64,000 bases of DNA from Candidatus Rokuibacteriota bacterium (lineage in GTDB: Bacteria > Methylomirabilota > Methylomirabilia > Rokubacteriales > CSP1-6), in NCBI GenBank assembly GCA_016184125.1, contig JACPDG010000061.1, positions 1 to 64,000 on the forward strand, in the 5' to 3' direction. Every line of letters begins with the position of its first letter. The first letter of the stretch is position 1. Below the pieces are notes generated by a model. The model made no database searches. It was not told where the DNA came from and saw nothing but the letters and a program-made list of their open reading frames with translations. Below, piece by piece: positions 25,890-34,499 of this stretch. Made by a program: the position numbers and the translations under genes.

Positions 25890-27533
25890 TCAGCTGAGAG
25901 GGATGGATTGGCCGGCTTTGACCCAGAGGTCCTCGTACACCCAGAGGCCGATCAGCGCGAGCACGGCGCCGAGCGCGGCCGCCGGGGGCGAGATCCACAC
26001 GAGCACGATCGGCAGCAGGGTGCCGAGCCCGCCGGCGAGGCCCCAGAAGCGCCGGCGCCACGGGCCGTGCGTGATGAGCCGCGCCGCGCGCGCGGTGTCG
26101 ACGTTCGCGTGCGAGCCGGACAGCTCGGCCAGGAGTGTCACACCATGGATCACCAGGCCCGACGCCATGACGAGCGCGAACACCAGCAGGTGCCACGGGG
26201 CGGCACCGGTGAGGAAGCCCGCCAGCACGAGCACGGCAGCGCCCGCGACGACGGCGCCGATCAGGAGCTGCGGCAGGAGCAGCGGGCTCTGCCAGAAATC
26301 ACGGCCCTCCGCCTGGCCGAACAAAAACGCGCTGTAACCCGCAGACGCCGCCGCGAGGACGAACGCCGGCACGGCGAGCGCGTGGAGCAGACCGGGCCGG
26401 TCGAGGAGCCCGCCGATGAGCCAGGCAGTCGCGACGGCGCCGTACGCCATCAGGATCCACGCGCCCCACACGAGCCACGACGTCCGGTTCGGCTTGAGCA
26501 GGATGTAGTGGAAGCGATCGGGCCGCTCGAGATCGAACACGAGAAGCCCGGTCGTGAGAGCCAGGAAGACCAGCGCGAGCAGCGGCGCGCCTACGGCGAG
26601 GAGGCGCTCGCCCGGGTCGGCGCCCGCGAGCACGGCGCCGGCCGCGAGCAGGAGCGCTCCCGCGGACACGGCCTTCGCCCAGAGGTACGCCGACACCTTC
26701 CACCCCCATGGCCGCGGCATGTGCGGCGCGTCGTACACCGCTCGGCTCAGCGTGCCCGCACCGTTCCCCTCCTCGGCCTGTGCGCGCACGACGAGATCGA
26801 CGAGGTCGAGCTCCGCCGCCGGCCGCTGGGCCCACAGGTACTCGCGGGCCGGCTGCTGGAGCTGCGGCGTCAGCGCCGACGTCTCCGCGCCGAGATAGTA
26901 GACCTTCGGCCGGGTCCCCTGCTCGGCCTTGCGCACCTGGACCTGCTCGGTCGTCACGAGTCGCGCGATGCGGCTCTGCGGGTCGTCGAGGTCTCCCGCG
27001 ATGATCGCCTGCTCGGGGCACACGATCACGCACGCCGGCTCGAGCCCGACCTCGATGCGATGCGCGCAGTAGTGGCACTTCGCCGCGGTGTTCGTGGCGG
27101 GATCGATGTAGAGCGCGTCGTAGGGACACCCCTGCATGCACGACTTGCAGCCGATGCAGCGGCTGCCGTCGAAGTCGACGATGCCGTCGGCACGGCGGTA
27201 GAGCGCGACCGTCGGGCAGATGGCGACGCACGGAGCGTCGTCGCAGTGGTTGCAGCGCAGCACCGAGAAGTACCGCCGCGTGGCCGGGAACGTGCCCTTC
27301 TCGACGTACTTCACCCACGTGCGGAACGCGCCGAGCGGGACGCCGTTCTCTTCCTTGCACGCGACCGTGCAGGCGTGGCAGCCGATGCACTTGCGCTGGT
27401 CGATCACGAACCCGTAGCGCACGTCCGCACGTCCCTCCTTCGGTGCCCACGCCACTGGGAGGTGCGGCGTGGGCGACAGCTCGAATGTCGACCAGGCCGC
27501 GCCCGGCTGCCGGCGCACCTGCGCACGATACAC
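25890..27533 (-). CDS. 4Fe-4S dicluster ferredoxin fused to NrfD/PsrC-like membrane subunit
   Basis: KCIGCHACTVACKEENGVP...CNHCDDAPCVAICP...CIGCKSCMQGCPYDAL followed by ~9 TM NrfD-like region. Confidence 0.9.
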   Translation of the reverse strand: MYRAQVRRQPGAAWSTFELSPTPHLPVAWAPKEGRADVRYGFVIDQRKCIGCHACTVACKEENGVPLGAFRTWVKYVEKGTFPATRRYFSVLRCNHCDDAPCVAICPTVALYRRADGIVDFDGSRCIGCKSCMQGCPYDALYIDPATNTAAKCHYCAHRIEVGLEPACVIVCPEQAIIAGDLDDPQSRIARLVTTEQVQVRKAEQGTRPKVYYLGAETSALTPQLQQPAREYLWAQRPAAELDLVDLVVRAQAEEGNGAGTLSRAVYDAPHMPRPWGWKVSAYLWAKAVSAGALLLAAGAVLAGADPGERLLAVGAPLLALVFLALTTGLLVFDLERPDRFHYILLKPNRTSWLVWGAWILMAYGAVATAWLIGGLLDRPGLLHALAVPAFVLAAASAGYSAFLFGQAEGRDFWQSPLLLPQLLIGAVVAGAAVLVLAGFLTGAAPWHLLVFALVMASGLVIHGVTLLAELSGSHANVDTARAARLITHGPWRRRFWGLAGGLGTLLPIVLVWISPPAAALGAVLALIGLWVYEDLWVKAGQSIPLS

Positions 27534-27749
27534 GAGATCACGGCCGTGGGGTATCGCCGCGCCCGGTGACCGGCTCGTATCTCAGGTCGTCGCGCGACTC
27601 CCCCGGAAGCGGGCGGGCGCGGGCACCGTGCGCCTGCTCCGGACCGGCGTGCGGAGTGACCTCGCGATCGAGCGCGCGGCCATCCTGCTCGGCGCGACAC
27701 CGGTCCCATCCGGCCCGACCGACACGCTGATGCCGGCTGGGAGCGACAC

Positions 27750-27867
27750 TTCAGTGCGCAACTTCCACCTGCCGCTTCCCGAGCCTCTGTACCGGCGACT
27801 GCGTGAGGCTGCCGCGCAGACCAATCAGCCGGCGACGACCGTCGCGCGCTATGCGATCGAGGCGTAG
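27750..27867 (+). pseudogene. degenerate RHH-type antitoxin fragment
   Basis: FHLPLPEPLYRRLREAAAQTNQPATTVARYAIEA-stop(TAG)-LRQQRKA; sequence after TAG continues in frame. Confidence 0.45.
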
Positions 27868-27943
27868 CTGCGGCAGCAGCGAAAGGCCGGGGGTCGACCC
27901 GTCGTCACGCGAGGTCATCTCTCCAACCACGCGAGGTAGAAAG

Positions 27944-27965
27944 GTGCTCATGATATCATGAGCAC
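27944..27965. promoter_or_regulatory. perfect 22 bp palindrome abutting antitoxin start codon; probable autoregulatory operator
   Basis: GTGCTCATGATATCATGAGCAC directly followed by ATG at 27966. Confidence 0.7.
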
Positions 27966-28220
27966 ATGAAGCGCACGCTCGTACAGCTCGATGACGAGAC
28001 CTATCGGAAACTGCGGCAGCAAGCCTTCCAGCAGGAGCGTTCTGTGTCCTCCCTCGTGCGCGAGCTCGTCGCACAGGGCCTGGAAGGTGGTGCGGTGCGC
28101 CGGAGGCCGACGCGCGTCAGTCAGTTCTCGTCCGTGCGCGCGGGTCGGTCGAGGCAAGGCCGGGTGTCTCCTGTCTCGGAGAAGCACGACCAGGCGCTGG
28201 CGGCGGCGTTCGAGAAGTGA
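27966..28220 (+). CDS. ribbon-helix-helix antitoxin
   Basis: MKRTLVQLDDETYRKLRQQAFQQERSVSSLVRELV. Confidence 0.88.
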   Translation: MKRTLVQLDDETYRKLRQQAFQQERSVSSLVRELVAQGLEGGAVRRRPTRVSQFSSVRAGRSRQGRVSPVSEKHDQALAAAFEK

Positions 28221-28612
28221 TCTTCCTGGACACGTCAGCGATCTACGCGTGGGCGGACGCCGCCGATCCCAACCATCACACGGCGGTTCGGCGTCTGCAG
28301 GGGGTTCTGGACAACGGGGAGGAGCTGCTGACCCACAATTACGTGCTCGTCGAGTCGATCGCTCTGCTCCAGACGCGTCTCGGACTCGCGGCCGCTACCA
28401 AGCTGGCACGGGACTCGACGGCGTTCGTCGTCGAATGGGTGGATGACGATCTGCACGCCTCCGGCATCCGTGAGCTGGAGCGCTCGAAAAGGCGCCACGT
28501 CAGTCTCGTGGACCACATCAGCTTCCTCGTGATGAGGCGCCGTCATGTGACAACGGCGTTTGCCTTCGACGCCGACTTCACCTCCGCCGGCTTCCGGCTC
28601 CTCGAGGGCTAA
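28217..28612 (+). CDS. PIN-domain (VapC-like) toxin
   Basis: MIFLDTSAIYAWADAADPNHHTAVRRL...FAFDADFTSAGFRLL; GTG start overlaps antitoxin stop. Confidence 0.92.
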   Translation: MIFLDTSAIYAWADAADPNHHTAVRRLQGVLDNGEELLTHNYVLVESIALLQTRLGLAAATKLARDSTAFVVEWVDDDLHASGIRELERSKRRHVSLVDHISFLVMRRRHVTTAFAFDADFTSAGFRLLEG

Positions 28613-28762
28613 CGTAAGAGGCGGGATCCCCGCCGCCATGCACCCGCAGCAGCTGGAAGCGCGGCGCGGGAATGAGCACCGCCAACTTTTCCACCAGCTC
28701 GAGCGGATCCAAGGTGGTCCAATCTCAAGGTGGTTTTGGACCCAAGGACCGGCGAGGGGCCA

Positions 28763-30355
28763 ATGGACGCCACACGCGCGGGAATCGGCCGGCGGATCAG
28801 TCTCGCCGTCAGGGTCGTGTTCGCCCTCGTGCTGCTCGTCGGAGGGATCTCCGTCCTCCTTGCCTGGACGATCTATGTCGGGGTGGAGGAGGGGCGACAG
28901 CGAAGCCTGGAGGTGCAGGCGATCGAGCGGATCCACAGCGTCATTCAGCATTTCATCGGCGACCTCCACCTCGTGTCCCAAGGGACCCCGGCCCGAGACC
29001 ACCAGCCGCCCCGGCTCGTCCTCGAGGATCTCCGGGCACGGATCGCGGCCTACGAGGCGGGCGAGCGCGCCCAGGGGAGCGCCGAAGCCGGCCAGGAGCT
29101 GGCGCAGCTCGCGACGCTCACGTCGTTGCTCGCCCGGCTCGAGACCGTCTCGCTGGCGGTCGTCGAAGCGGCCGCGCGAGGGCGGCCGCCGACTCCCCGT
29201 GAGGTCGCGTTGATCAGCGAGTCGGCGCACGAGATCTCGGCGGTCGTCGAGGAGCTCCACGCCGCGCACGAAAAGAAATTCCAGCGCGCGATCGATACCA
29301 CCCAGCGACAGATGCTCCTGATCTCTGCGCTCTATGTGGCGTTCATCCTCAGCGGTGGGCTCTTGCTGCTGTACGGCGACCGCTTTCTCTCCCGGAACCT
29401 CGTCACTCCCATCGCCCGCCTCGCCGAGGCCGCCGTTCACATCGCCGGCGGCGACCTCTCCCGGCGCGTCCCGGTCCGGTCCGGCGACGAAGTCGGGCAG
29501 CTCTCGCGGGCCTTCAACCTGATGGCCGAGCGCCTGGAAGCCGACGAGGCCGAGCGGCTCACCTTCGAGGCGGAACTGGAGCGGCAGGTCAAGGCGCGGA
29601 CGCGGGAGCTGGAAGAAACCGGCGCGAGGCTCCAGGCCACGCAGGCCCAGCTCATCAGATCCGAGCGGATCGCGGTGACGGGGCAGATCGCCGCCGGCGT
29701 GACTCATGAGATCCGCACGCCCCTCAACTCCCTCGCGATCAACGTCCAACTGCTCCGGCGCGAGCTGTCCGGGGACGCCGGGCCGCCGTCGTTCCGCGAG
29801 TTCCTCGACGCGGTGGCGACCCTGGAGTACGAAATCACGCGCATCAACCGGATCCTCGAGGAATTCGTCAACTTCGCCCGTTTGCCGGTGCCGAAGCTCG
29901 AGCCCGTCGAGATCGACGCCCTCCTCCAGGAGACCCTGGGGCTCTTGCGACCCCAGGCGGCTGCGGCTGGAGTTCGCATCGAGCCGATCACGCCCATGTC
30001 CGCGGCCTCGGTGAAGGGAGATGGGGATCAGCTTCGCCAGGTCTTCCTCAACCTGGCGCAAAACGCCTTTCAAGCGATGCCCAACGGCGGCGTTCTCGGC
30101 GTGGAGGTCGGCCGGGACAGCGAGCGGGTGAAGATCGCGATCGCGGATTCGGGGCCGGGCGTCCCCGAGGCTGAGCGGGAGCTGATCTTCCAGCCCTTCG
30201 TCAGCAGCAAGACGGACGGCCTCGGGCTCGGGCTGCCCATCGTCAGGCGAATCGTCGAGGCGCACGGAGGAAGCGTCTCCTGTGAGGTGCGGGTCGCAGG
30301 GGGGGCCGTGTTCACCGTCCGCCTCCCAGTCGCCCGACCAGGCGACGAGGGTTGA
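28763..30355 (+). CDS. membrane sensor histidine kinase with HAMP domain
   Basis: RNLVTPIARLAEAAVHIAGGDLSRRVPV HAMP; AAGVTHEIRTPLNSLAIN H-box; IADSGPGVPEAERELIFQPFVSSKTDGLGLGLPIVRRI. Confidence 0.94.
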   Translation: MDATRAGIGRRISLAVRVVFALVLLVGGISVLLAWTIYVGVEEGRQRSLEVQAIERIHSVIQHFIGDLHLVSQGTPARDHQPPRLVLEDLRARIAAYEAGERAQGSAEAGQELAQLATLTSLLARLETVSLAVVEAAARGRPPTPREVALISESAHEISAVVEELHAAHEKKFQRAIDTTQRQMLLISALYVAFILSGGLLLLYGDRFLSRNLVTPIARLAEAAVHIAGGDLSRRVPVRSGDEVGQLSRAFNLMAERLEADEAERLTFEAELERQVKARTRELEETGARLQATQAQLIRSERIAVTGQIAAGVTHEIRTPLNSLAINVQLLRRELSGDAGPPSFREFLDAVATLEYEITRINRILEEFVNFARLPVPKLEPVEIDALLQETLGLLRPQAAAAGVRIEPITPMSAASVKGDGDQLRQVFLNLAQNAFQAMPNGGVLGVEVGRDSERVKIAIADSGPGVPEAERELIFQPFVSSKTDGLGLGLPIVRRIVEAHGGSVSCEVRVAGGAVFTVRLPVARPGDEG

Positions 30356-31707
30356 GGGTGGGGTACGTCGTTCTCGTGGCCGAAGACGATGCTCGGACGC
30401 GGGAGGGCCTCAGCCGCGCTCTCACCCGGGCCGGATATCGGACGCTGGCGGCGGCGGACGGTGCGGAGGCCCTCACCATCCTGAGAAACGAATCCGTCGA
30501 CATCCTCCTGACCGATCTCAAGATGCCGGGGGCCGACGGCCTCGCCATCCTGGAACGGGTCCGCGCCGAGTTCCCGGAGATCATCGTGATCATCCTCACC
30601 GCCTTCGGAACCGTGGACGTGGCGGTCGAGGCCATGAAAAAAGGGGCCTACGATTTCCTGACCAAGCCGATCAACCTCGACAAGCTCGAGCTGCTGCTGC
30701 TGCACGCGCTGGAGGCCCGGCGCCTGGTCCACGAGAATCGTGAGCTGAGGCTTCGCCTGCGCGAGACCTCCGGCCTCAAGCAGCTCCTGGGACAGTCCGC
30801 GCCGATGCAGCGCCTCCGGGAGGCGATCCAGCAGGTCGCCGCCACCGACGCGGCGGTGCTGATTCTCGGAGAGACGGGGACCGGCAAGGAACTGGTGGCC
30901 CAGGCCATCCATTACGGCGGCCACCGGGCCGACCGCGCGTTCGTGAAGGTGAGCTGCGCCGCGCTCCCCGAGGGGCTCCTCGAGTCGGAACTCTTCGGCC
31001 ACGAGCGGGGGGCCTTCACGGGTGCCCGGGAGCGGAGAAAGGGACGGTTCGAGCTGGCTCACGGGGGCACGCTGTTCCTGGACGAGGTGGGCGACATGAG
31101 CCCGCCCACGCAGGCCAAGCTCCTTCGCGTGCTCCAGGAGCGGGAGTTCGAACGGGTCGGCGGGACCGAGACGCTCCGGATCGATGTCAGGCTCATCGCC
31201 GCCACGAATCGAGACCTGGAGGGCCTCGTCGGCGAGGGCGCGTTTCGCGAGGACCTCTACTACCGCCTCAACGTCGTGCCCGTCCCGGTGCCGTCCCTCA
31301 GGGAGCGGGCCGAGGACATCCCTGCCCTCATGGCTCACTTCCTTCGGGCCTTCGCCGAGCGCTGGGGAAAGCCCGTCCCCGAGGTGACGGGCGAGGCGCT
31401 CGCGCTGCTCTGCCGCTATTCCTGGCCCGGAAACGTCCGGGAGCTCCAGCACCTCGTCGAGTCGATGCTCGTCTTCTCGAAGGGGGGACCCGTCACCGCC
31501 GCGGATCTTCCCGCGGCCGTGCGCGGCGAGGATCGAGGCGCCGGTTCGGGCGATCGCGCGTCGAGTGCCACGCTCCGTGAGCTGGAGCGCCAAGCCATCG
31601 AGCGGACGCTCGTGGCGACCGGCGGGAACAAGCGGAAGACCTCCGAGATCCTGGGCATCGGCCTCAAAACGCTCTACCGAAAGATCCAGGAGTTCGGCCT
31701 CCGGTAG
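30352..31707 (+). CDS. sigma-54-dependent response regulator (NtrC family)
   Basis: receiver VLVAEDDARTREGL; GETGTGKELVAQAIH; GAFTGARERRKGRFELAHGGTLFLDEVGD; C-terminal Fis-type HTH. Confidence 0.95.
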   Translation: MRVGYVVLVAEDDARTREGLSRALTRAGYRTLAAADGAEALTILRNESVDILLTDLKMPGADGLAILERVRAEFPEIIVIILTAFGTVDVAVEAMKKGAYDFLTKPINLDKLELLLLHALEARRLVHENRELRLRLRETSGLKQLLGQSAPMQRLREAIQQVAATDAAVLILGETGTGKELVAQAIHYGGHRADRAFVKVSCAALPEGLLESELFGHERGAFTGARERRKGRFELAHGGTLFLDEVGDMSPPTQAKLLRVLQEREFERVGGTETLRIDVRLIAATNRDLEGLVGEGAFREDLYYRLNVVPVPVPSLRERAEDIPALMAHFLRAFAERWGKPVPEVTGEALALLCRYSWPGNVRELQHLVESMLVFSKGGPVTAADLPAAVRGEDRGAGSGDRASSATLRELERQAIERTLVATGGNKRKTSEILGIGLKTLYRKIQEFGLR

Positions 31708-31885
31708 ACCTGTCGTTTTGACCGGTCGGCGGCCGCCCCCGCGGTCATTCTGACCCCGTCCCAGGTCGGGCATCCCGTCGCGTCGCCTGGTCTGCTTCCG
31801 CCAACCCGCGGTGCCGATGAGGGATCCGGGCGGCCGCCCCATCTCCTCCAGAAGTGGCGCGGGAAGTGCCCACGGAAACGGCGCG

Positions 31886-32302
31886 ATGAGGCCACCTGAA
31901 TCGATCCTGGTGGTGTCGCCTGATGCAACCACCTTACAGGGCCTGACGCGGGCGCTGCTGCAGCGCGGATGGCCCGTGCTCTCCGCGCTCGGATGGGCCG
32001 AGGCGGAATCCCGGCTTCAGCGGATGCCGGTGTCCGTGGTGGTGACCGACACGGAGGAGTTGAGCCGCGAGACGTTGAGCAGGGTTCGCCAGCTCCGATC
32101 GGCGTTCCCGAACGTGGGAGTCATCGCGCTGGTCTCGTTCTCCACTCCGGAGGCTCGGGCGGCGGAAACCGAGGGACTCGTTCTGTCGGTCCTCGAGAAG
32201 CCCATCGCCCTCGCAGACCTGGAGGAGAGCGTGAGACTGGCGCTCCCGCGGACCGGCGTCGCCGTGAGAATGCACGACGGAAGAAGGGAGGACGAACGAT
32301 GA
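31886..32302 (+). CDS. stand-alone, partly degenerate response-regulator receiver domain
   Basis: SILVVSPDATTLQGLTRALLQRGWPVLSALG...VVVTDTEE...SVLEKPIALADLEE. Confidence 0.75.
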   Translation: MRPPESILVVSPDATTLQGLTRALLQRGWPVLSALGWAEAESRLQRMPVSVVVTDTEELSRETLSRVRQLRSAFPNVGVIALVSFSTPEARAAETEGLVLSVLEKPIALADLEESVRLALPRTGVAVRMHDGRREDER

Positions 32303-33048
32303 GGCGCACAGGGCTCGTGTTGACCAGCGTCTGGCTCCTGGGGGCCGGACTTACCCTCGCGAACGTTGCGTGGGCACAGGCGCCATCGCCCGCCAGCATC
32401 GCCACCGGCGGGAGGCTCTACGACAAGTGGTGGAAGGAGGTCGCCGGCATGAAGGCGCCCGCGGGCGACCATCCCGTGTGGGCGCTGCAGACCACCAACA
32501 AGCGGAAGGGCGAGACGACGTGGCGGTGCAAGGAGTGCCACGGCTGGGATTATCGGGGGAAGGACGGCATCTACGGTTCCGGCTCTCACAAGACCGGCTT
32601 CCCCGGCGTCCTGGCCGCGCAGGCCAACAGCGTGGATCAGCTCATGAAAGGCTTCGCCAATCCCAAACATGGGTTCGCTTCCGTCCTGAACGACGCCACA
32701 CTGACCCATCTCGCAAACTTCCTGAAGCATGGGCTCGTGGATCTGACCCCGGCCATCGACCGCAAGACGAAGAAGCCGGTGAAGGCTGACGAGGCCCGAG
32801 GCAAGCAGTTGTCCGTCATATGCGCCGCCTGCCACGGTGCCGACGGGAAAACGCGGAACTTTGGAAAGCCGGACGACCCCGAATACGTCGGGACGGTGGC
32901 CAGAGAGAATCCCTGGGAGTTCGTGCACAAGGTCCGCTTCGGCCAGCCGGGGTCGGACCCTCCCATGCCCGCCGGGGTGGAGATCGGGTGGAGCTTGCAG
33001 GATGTCCTGGATGTCCTGGCCTACTCTCAGACCCTGCCGGAGAAATGA
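32299..33048 (+). CDS. diheme c-type cytochrome
   Basis: signal peptide; CKECH and CAACH motifs. Confidence 0.88.
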   Translation: MRRTGLVLTSVWLLGAGLTLANVAWAQAPSPASIATGGRLYDKWWKEVAGMKAPAGDHPVWALQTTNKRKGETTWRCKECHGWDYRGKDGIYGSGSHKTGFPGVLAAQANSVDQLMKGFANPKHGFASVLNDATLTHLANFLKHGLVDLTPAIDRKTKKPVKADEARGKQLSVICAACHGADGKTRNFGKPDDPEYVGTVARENPWEFVHKVRFGQPGSDPPMPAGVEIGWSLQDVLDVLAYSQTLPEK

Positions 33049-33082
33049 GATCAGAACACGGCGAGGCGGAAAGGACGCCGCC

Positions 33083-33922
33083 ATGAGAACCGGAGCGACA
33101 CGAGTCGTCGTGATCGGCCTCGCCCTTCTGGTCTTGGGCATCCCTCTCCCCGCCCTCGCCGGCGAGGGGAGTGACAGGGCCGAGGAGGTGGCGCTGCCGC
33201 CCACTCTGGTCACCGAGGGGGCCACGCCCGCGACGGAGCTGGAGGCGACGTTCACCACGTCGAAATCCAGCACCGAGCGAGGGTACGGATTCGGCTTCAG
33301 CAGCATCCAGTACGCCCCTGTTCCCTCGTTCGGTCTCAAGCTGGTGGTCCCGTTCGCCGTCCGCGACCCGCGAGACACCGAGCCCACCGTGGGGGGGATC
33401 GGTGATATCAGCCTGATGGCGAAGTACGCCCCCGTCATCCTGCCCGCGCATCAGTTCGCCCTCTCGGGCGGCCTCACGCTGACCTTCCCGACGGGGAGCG
33501 AGCGGCGGGAGCTGGGGGGCGAGCTCGCCGTCGCGCCGTTCCTCGCGGCCGGCAAGGCATTCGGTCCCTTCAGCCTTCAGGCCGATGCCGCCTACAGCTG
33601 GCAGGTCAACGCGCCTCGAAGCGTCGAGCCGGAAGAGGAGGGCGAACCCCGGGTGAGGCCGGACAAGGCGCAGTCGGTGAACGCCAACCTGACGGCCACC
33701 TACTCGCCCGTGGAGCGGCTGGATCTGCTCCTCGAGATGAACAGTGTCATGGTGGTCAAAGGCGACGAAGAGCTGAAAGAGCGGGTACAGCTCTATCTGA
33801 CGCCGGGCGTCAGCGTGGCGCCGGCCGAGGGGTGGAATCTCCGTGCCGGGGTCCAGTTACCCGTGACGAGCGCCAAGGAGTTCGACTACAACGTCATCGT
33901 CATCCTGACGAAAGAATTCTAG
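33083..33922 (+). CDS. outer-membrane MetA-pathway/transporter-like beta-barrel protein
   Basis: signal peptide, FGFSSIQYAPVPSFGLKLVVPF...ISLMAKYAPV..ALSGGLTLTFPTGSERRELGG. Confidence 0.7.
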   Translation: MRTGATRVVVIGLALLVLGIPLPALAGEGSDRAEEVALPPTLVTEGATPATELEATFTTSKSSTERGYGFGFSSIQYAPVPSFGLKLVVPFAVRDPRDTEPTVGGIGDISLMAKYAPVILPAHQFALSGGLTLTFPTGSERRELGGELAVAPFLAAGKAFGPFSLQADAAYSWQVNAPRSVEPEEEGEPRVRPDKAQSVNANLTATYSPVERLDLLLEMNSVMVVKGDEELKERVQLYLTPGVSVAPAEGWNLRAGVQLPVTSAKEFDYNVIVILTKEF

Positions 33923-34000
33923 GTAGCGCAACCGTCTCATTGACGTGCTGTCACCACTCGGCAACGCTGCCCCCGATCCAGACTCCCCGAGGGCACCGCG

Positions 34001-34096
34001 GTGATCATCGATTTCCATTGCCACATCGGCCGGTCCAAGCTCTTCTCCAAGGGCTCGGGAACGGCGAAGGATACGGTACGGTCGGGCGAGCGATGA
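34001..34096 (+). pseudogene. N-terminal fragment of amidohydrolase
   Basis: VIIDFHCHIGRSKLFSKGSGTAKDTVRSGER-stop; metal-binding DFHCH start of amidohydrolase_2 family. Confidence 0.5.
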
Positions 34097-34359
34097 CGGA
34101 CTCCGTGATCGGCGCCAGCGTGCCACGTGTCGATGCGGTCGAGAAGGCCTGCCGAGAGGGCCGCGTCGGGGAGATCTGGCTCATCGATGCCGAGCGGCGG
34201 CAGTTCGCCGCCCATGCGTGGACGGGCGAGAACTACGTCAGCCGCGTCCTCGCCACGGGTACCTGGCTGTCCCTGGCCCTCACCGGTCTCGAGATTCGCA
34301 TCGATTGCCTGTGGCAGGACCCCCTGCCCAGCGTCCGGGAGTGCATCAGGACGAGCTGA
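34093..34359 (+). pseudogene. C-terminal fragment resembling Uma2/DUF820 family endonuclease
   Basis: CREGRVGEIWLIDAERRQFAAHAWTGENYVSRVLATGTWLSLALTGLEIRIDCLW. Confidence 0.5.
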
Positions 34360-34499
34360 CCCACTTGGCCCGGATCAGAAGGTCGCCGGCCTTTCCGCGG
34401 CATCGGCCGGCAACGAACCGGCGCGCAGGATCTTCCTTGGGGCTTCCGCGGTGGCCCGGTGCGGGGACGGGTCCCGGAGTTGACCGATCAGACCTCGCG

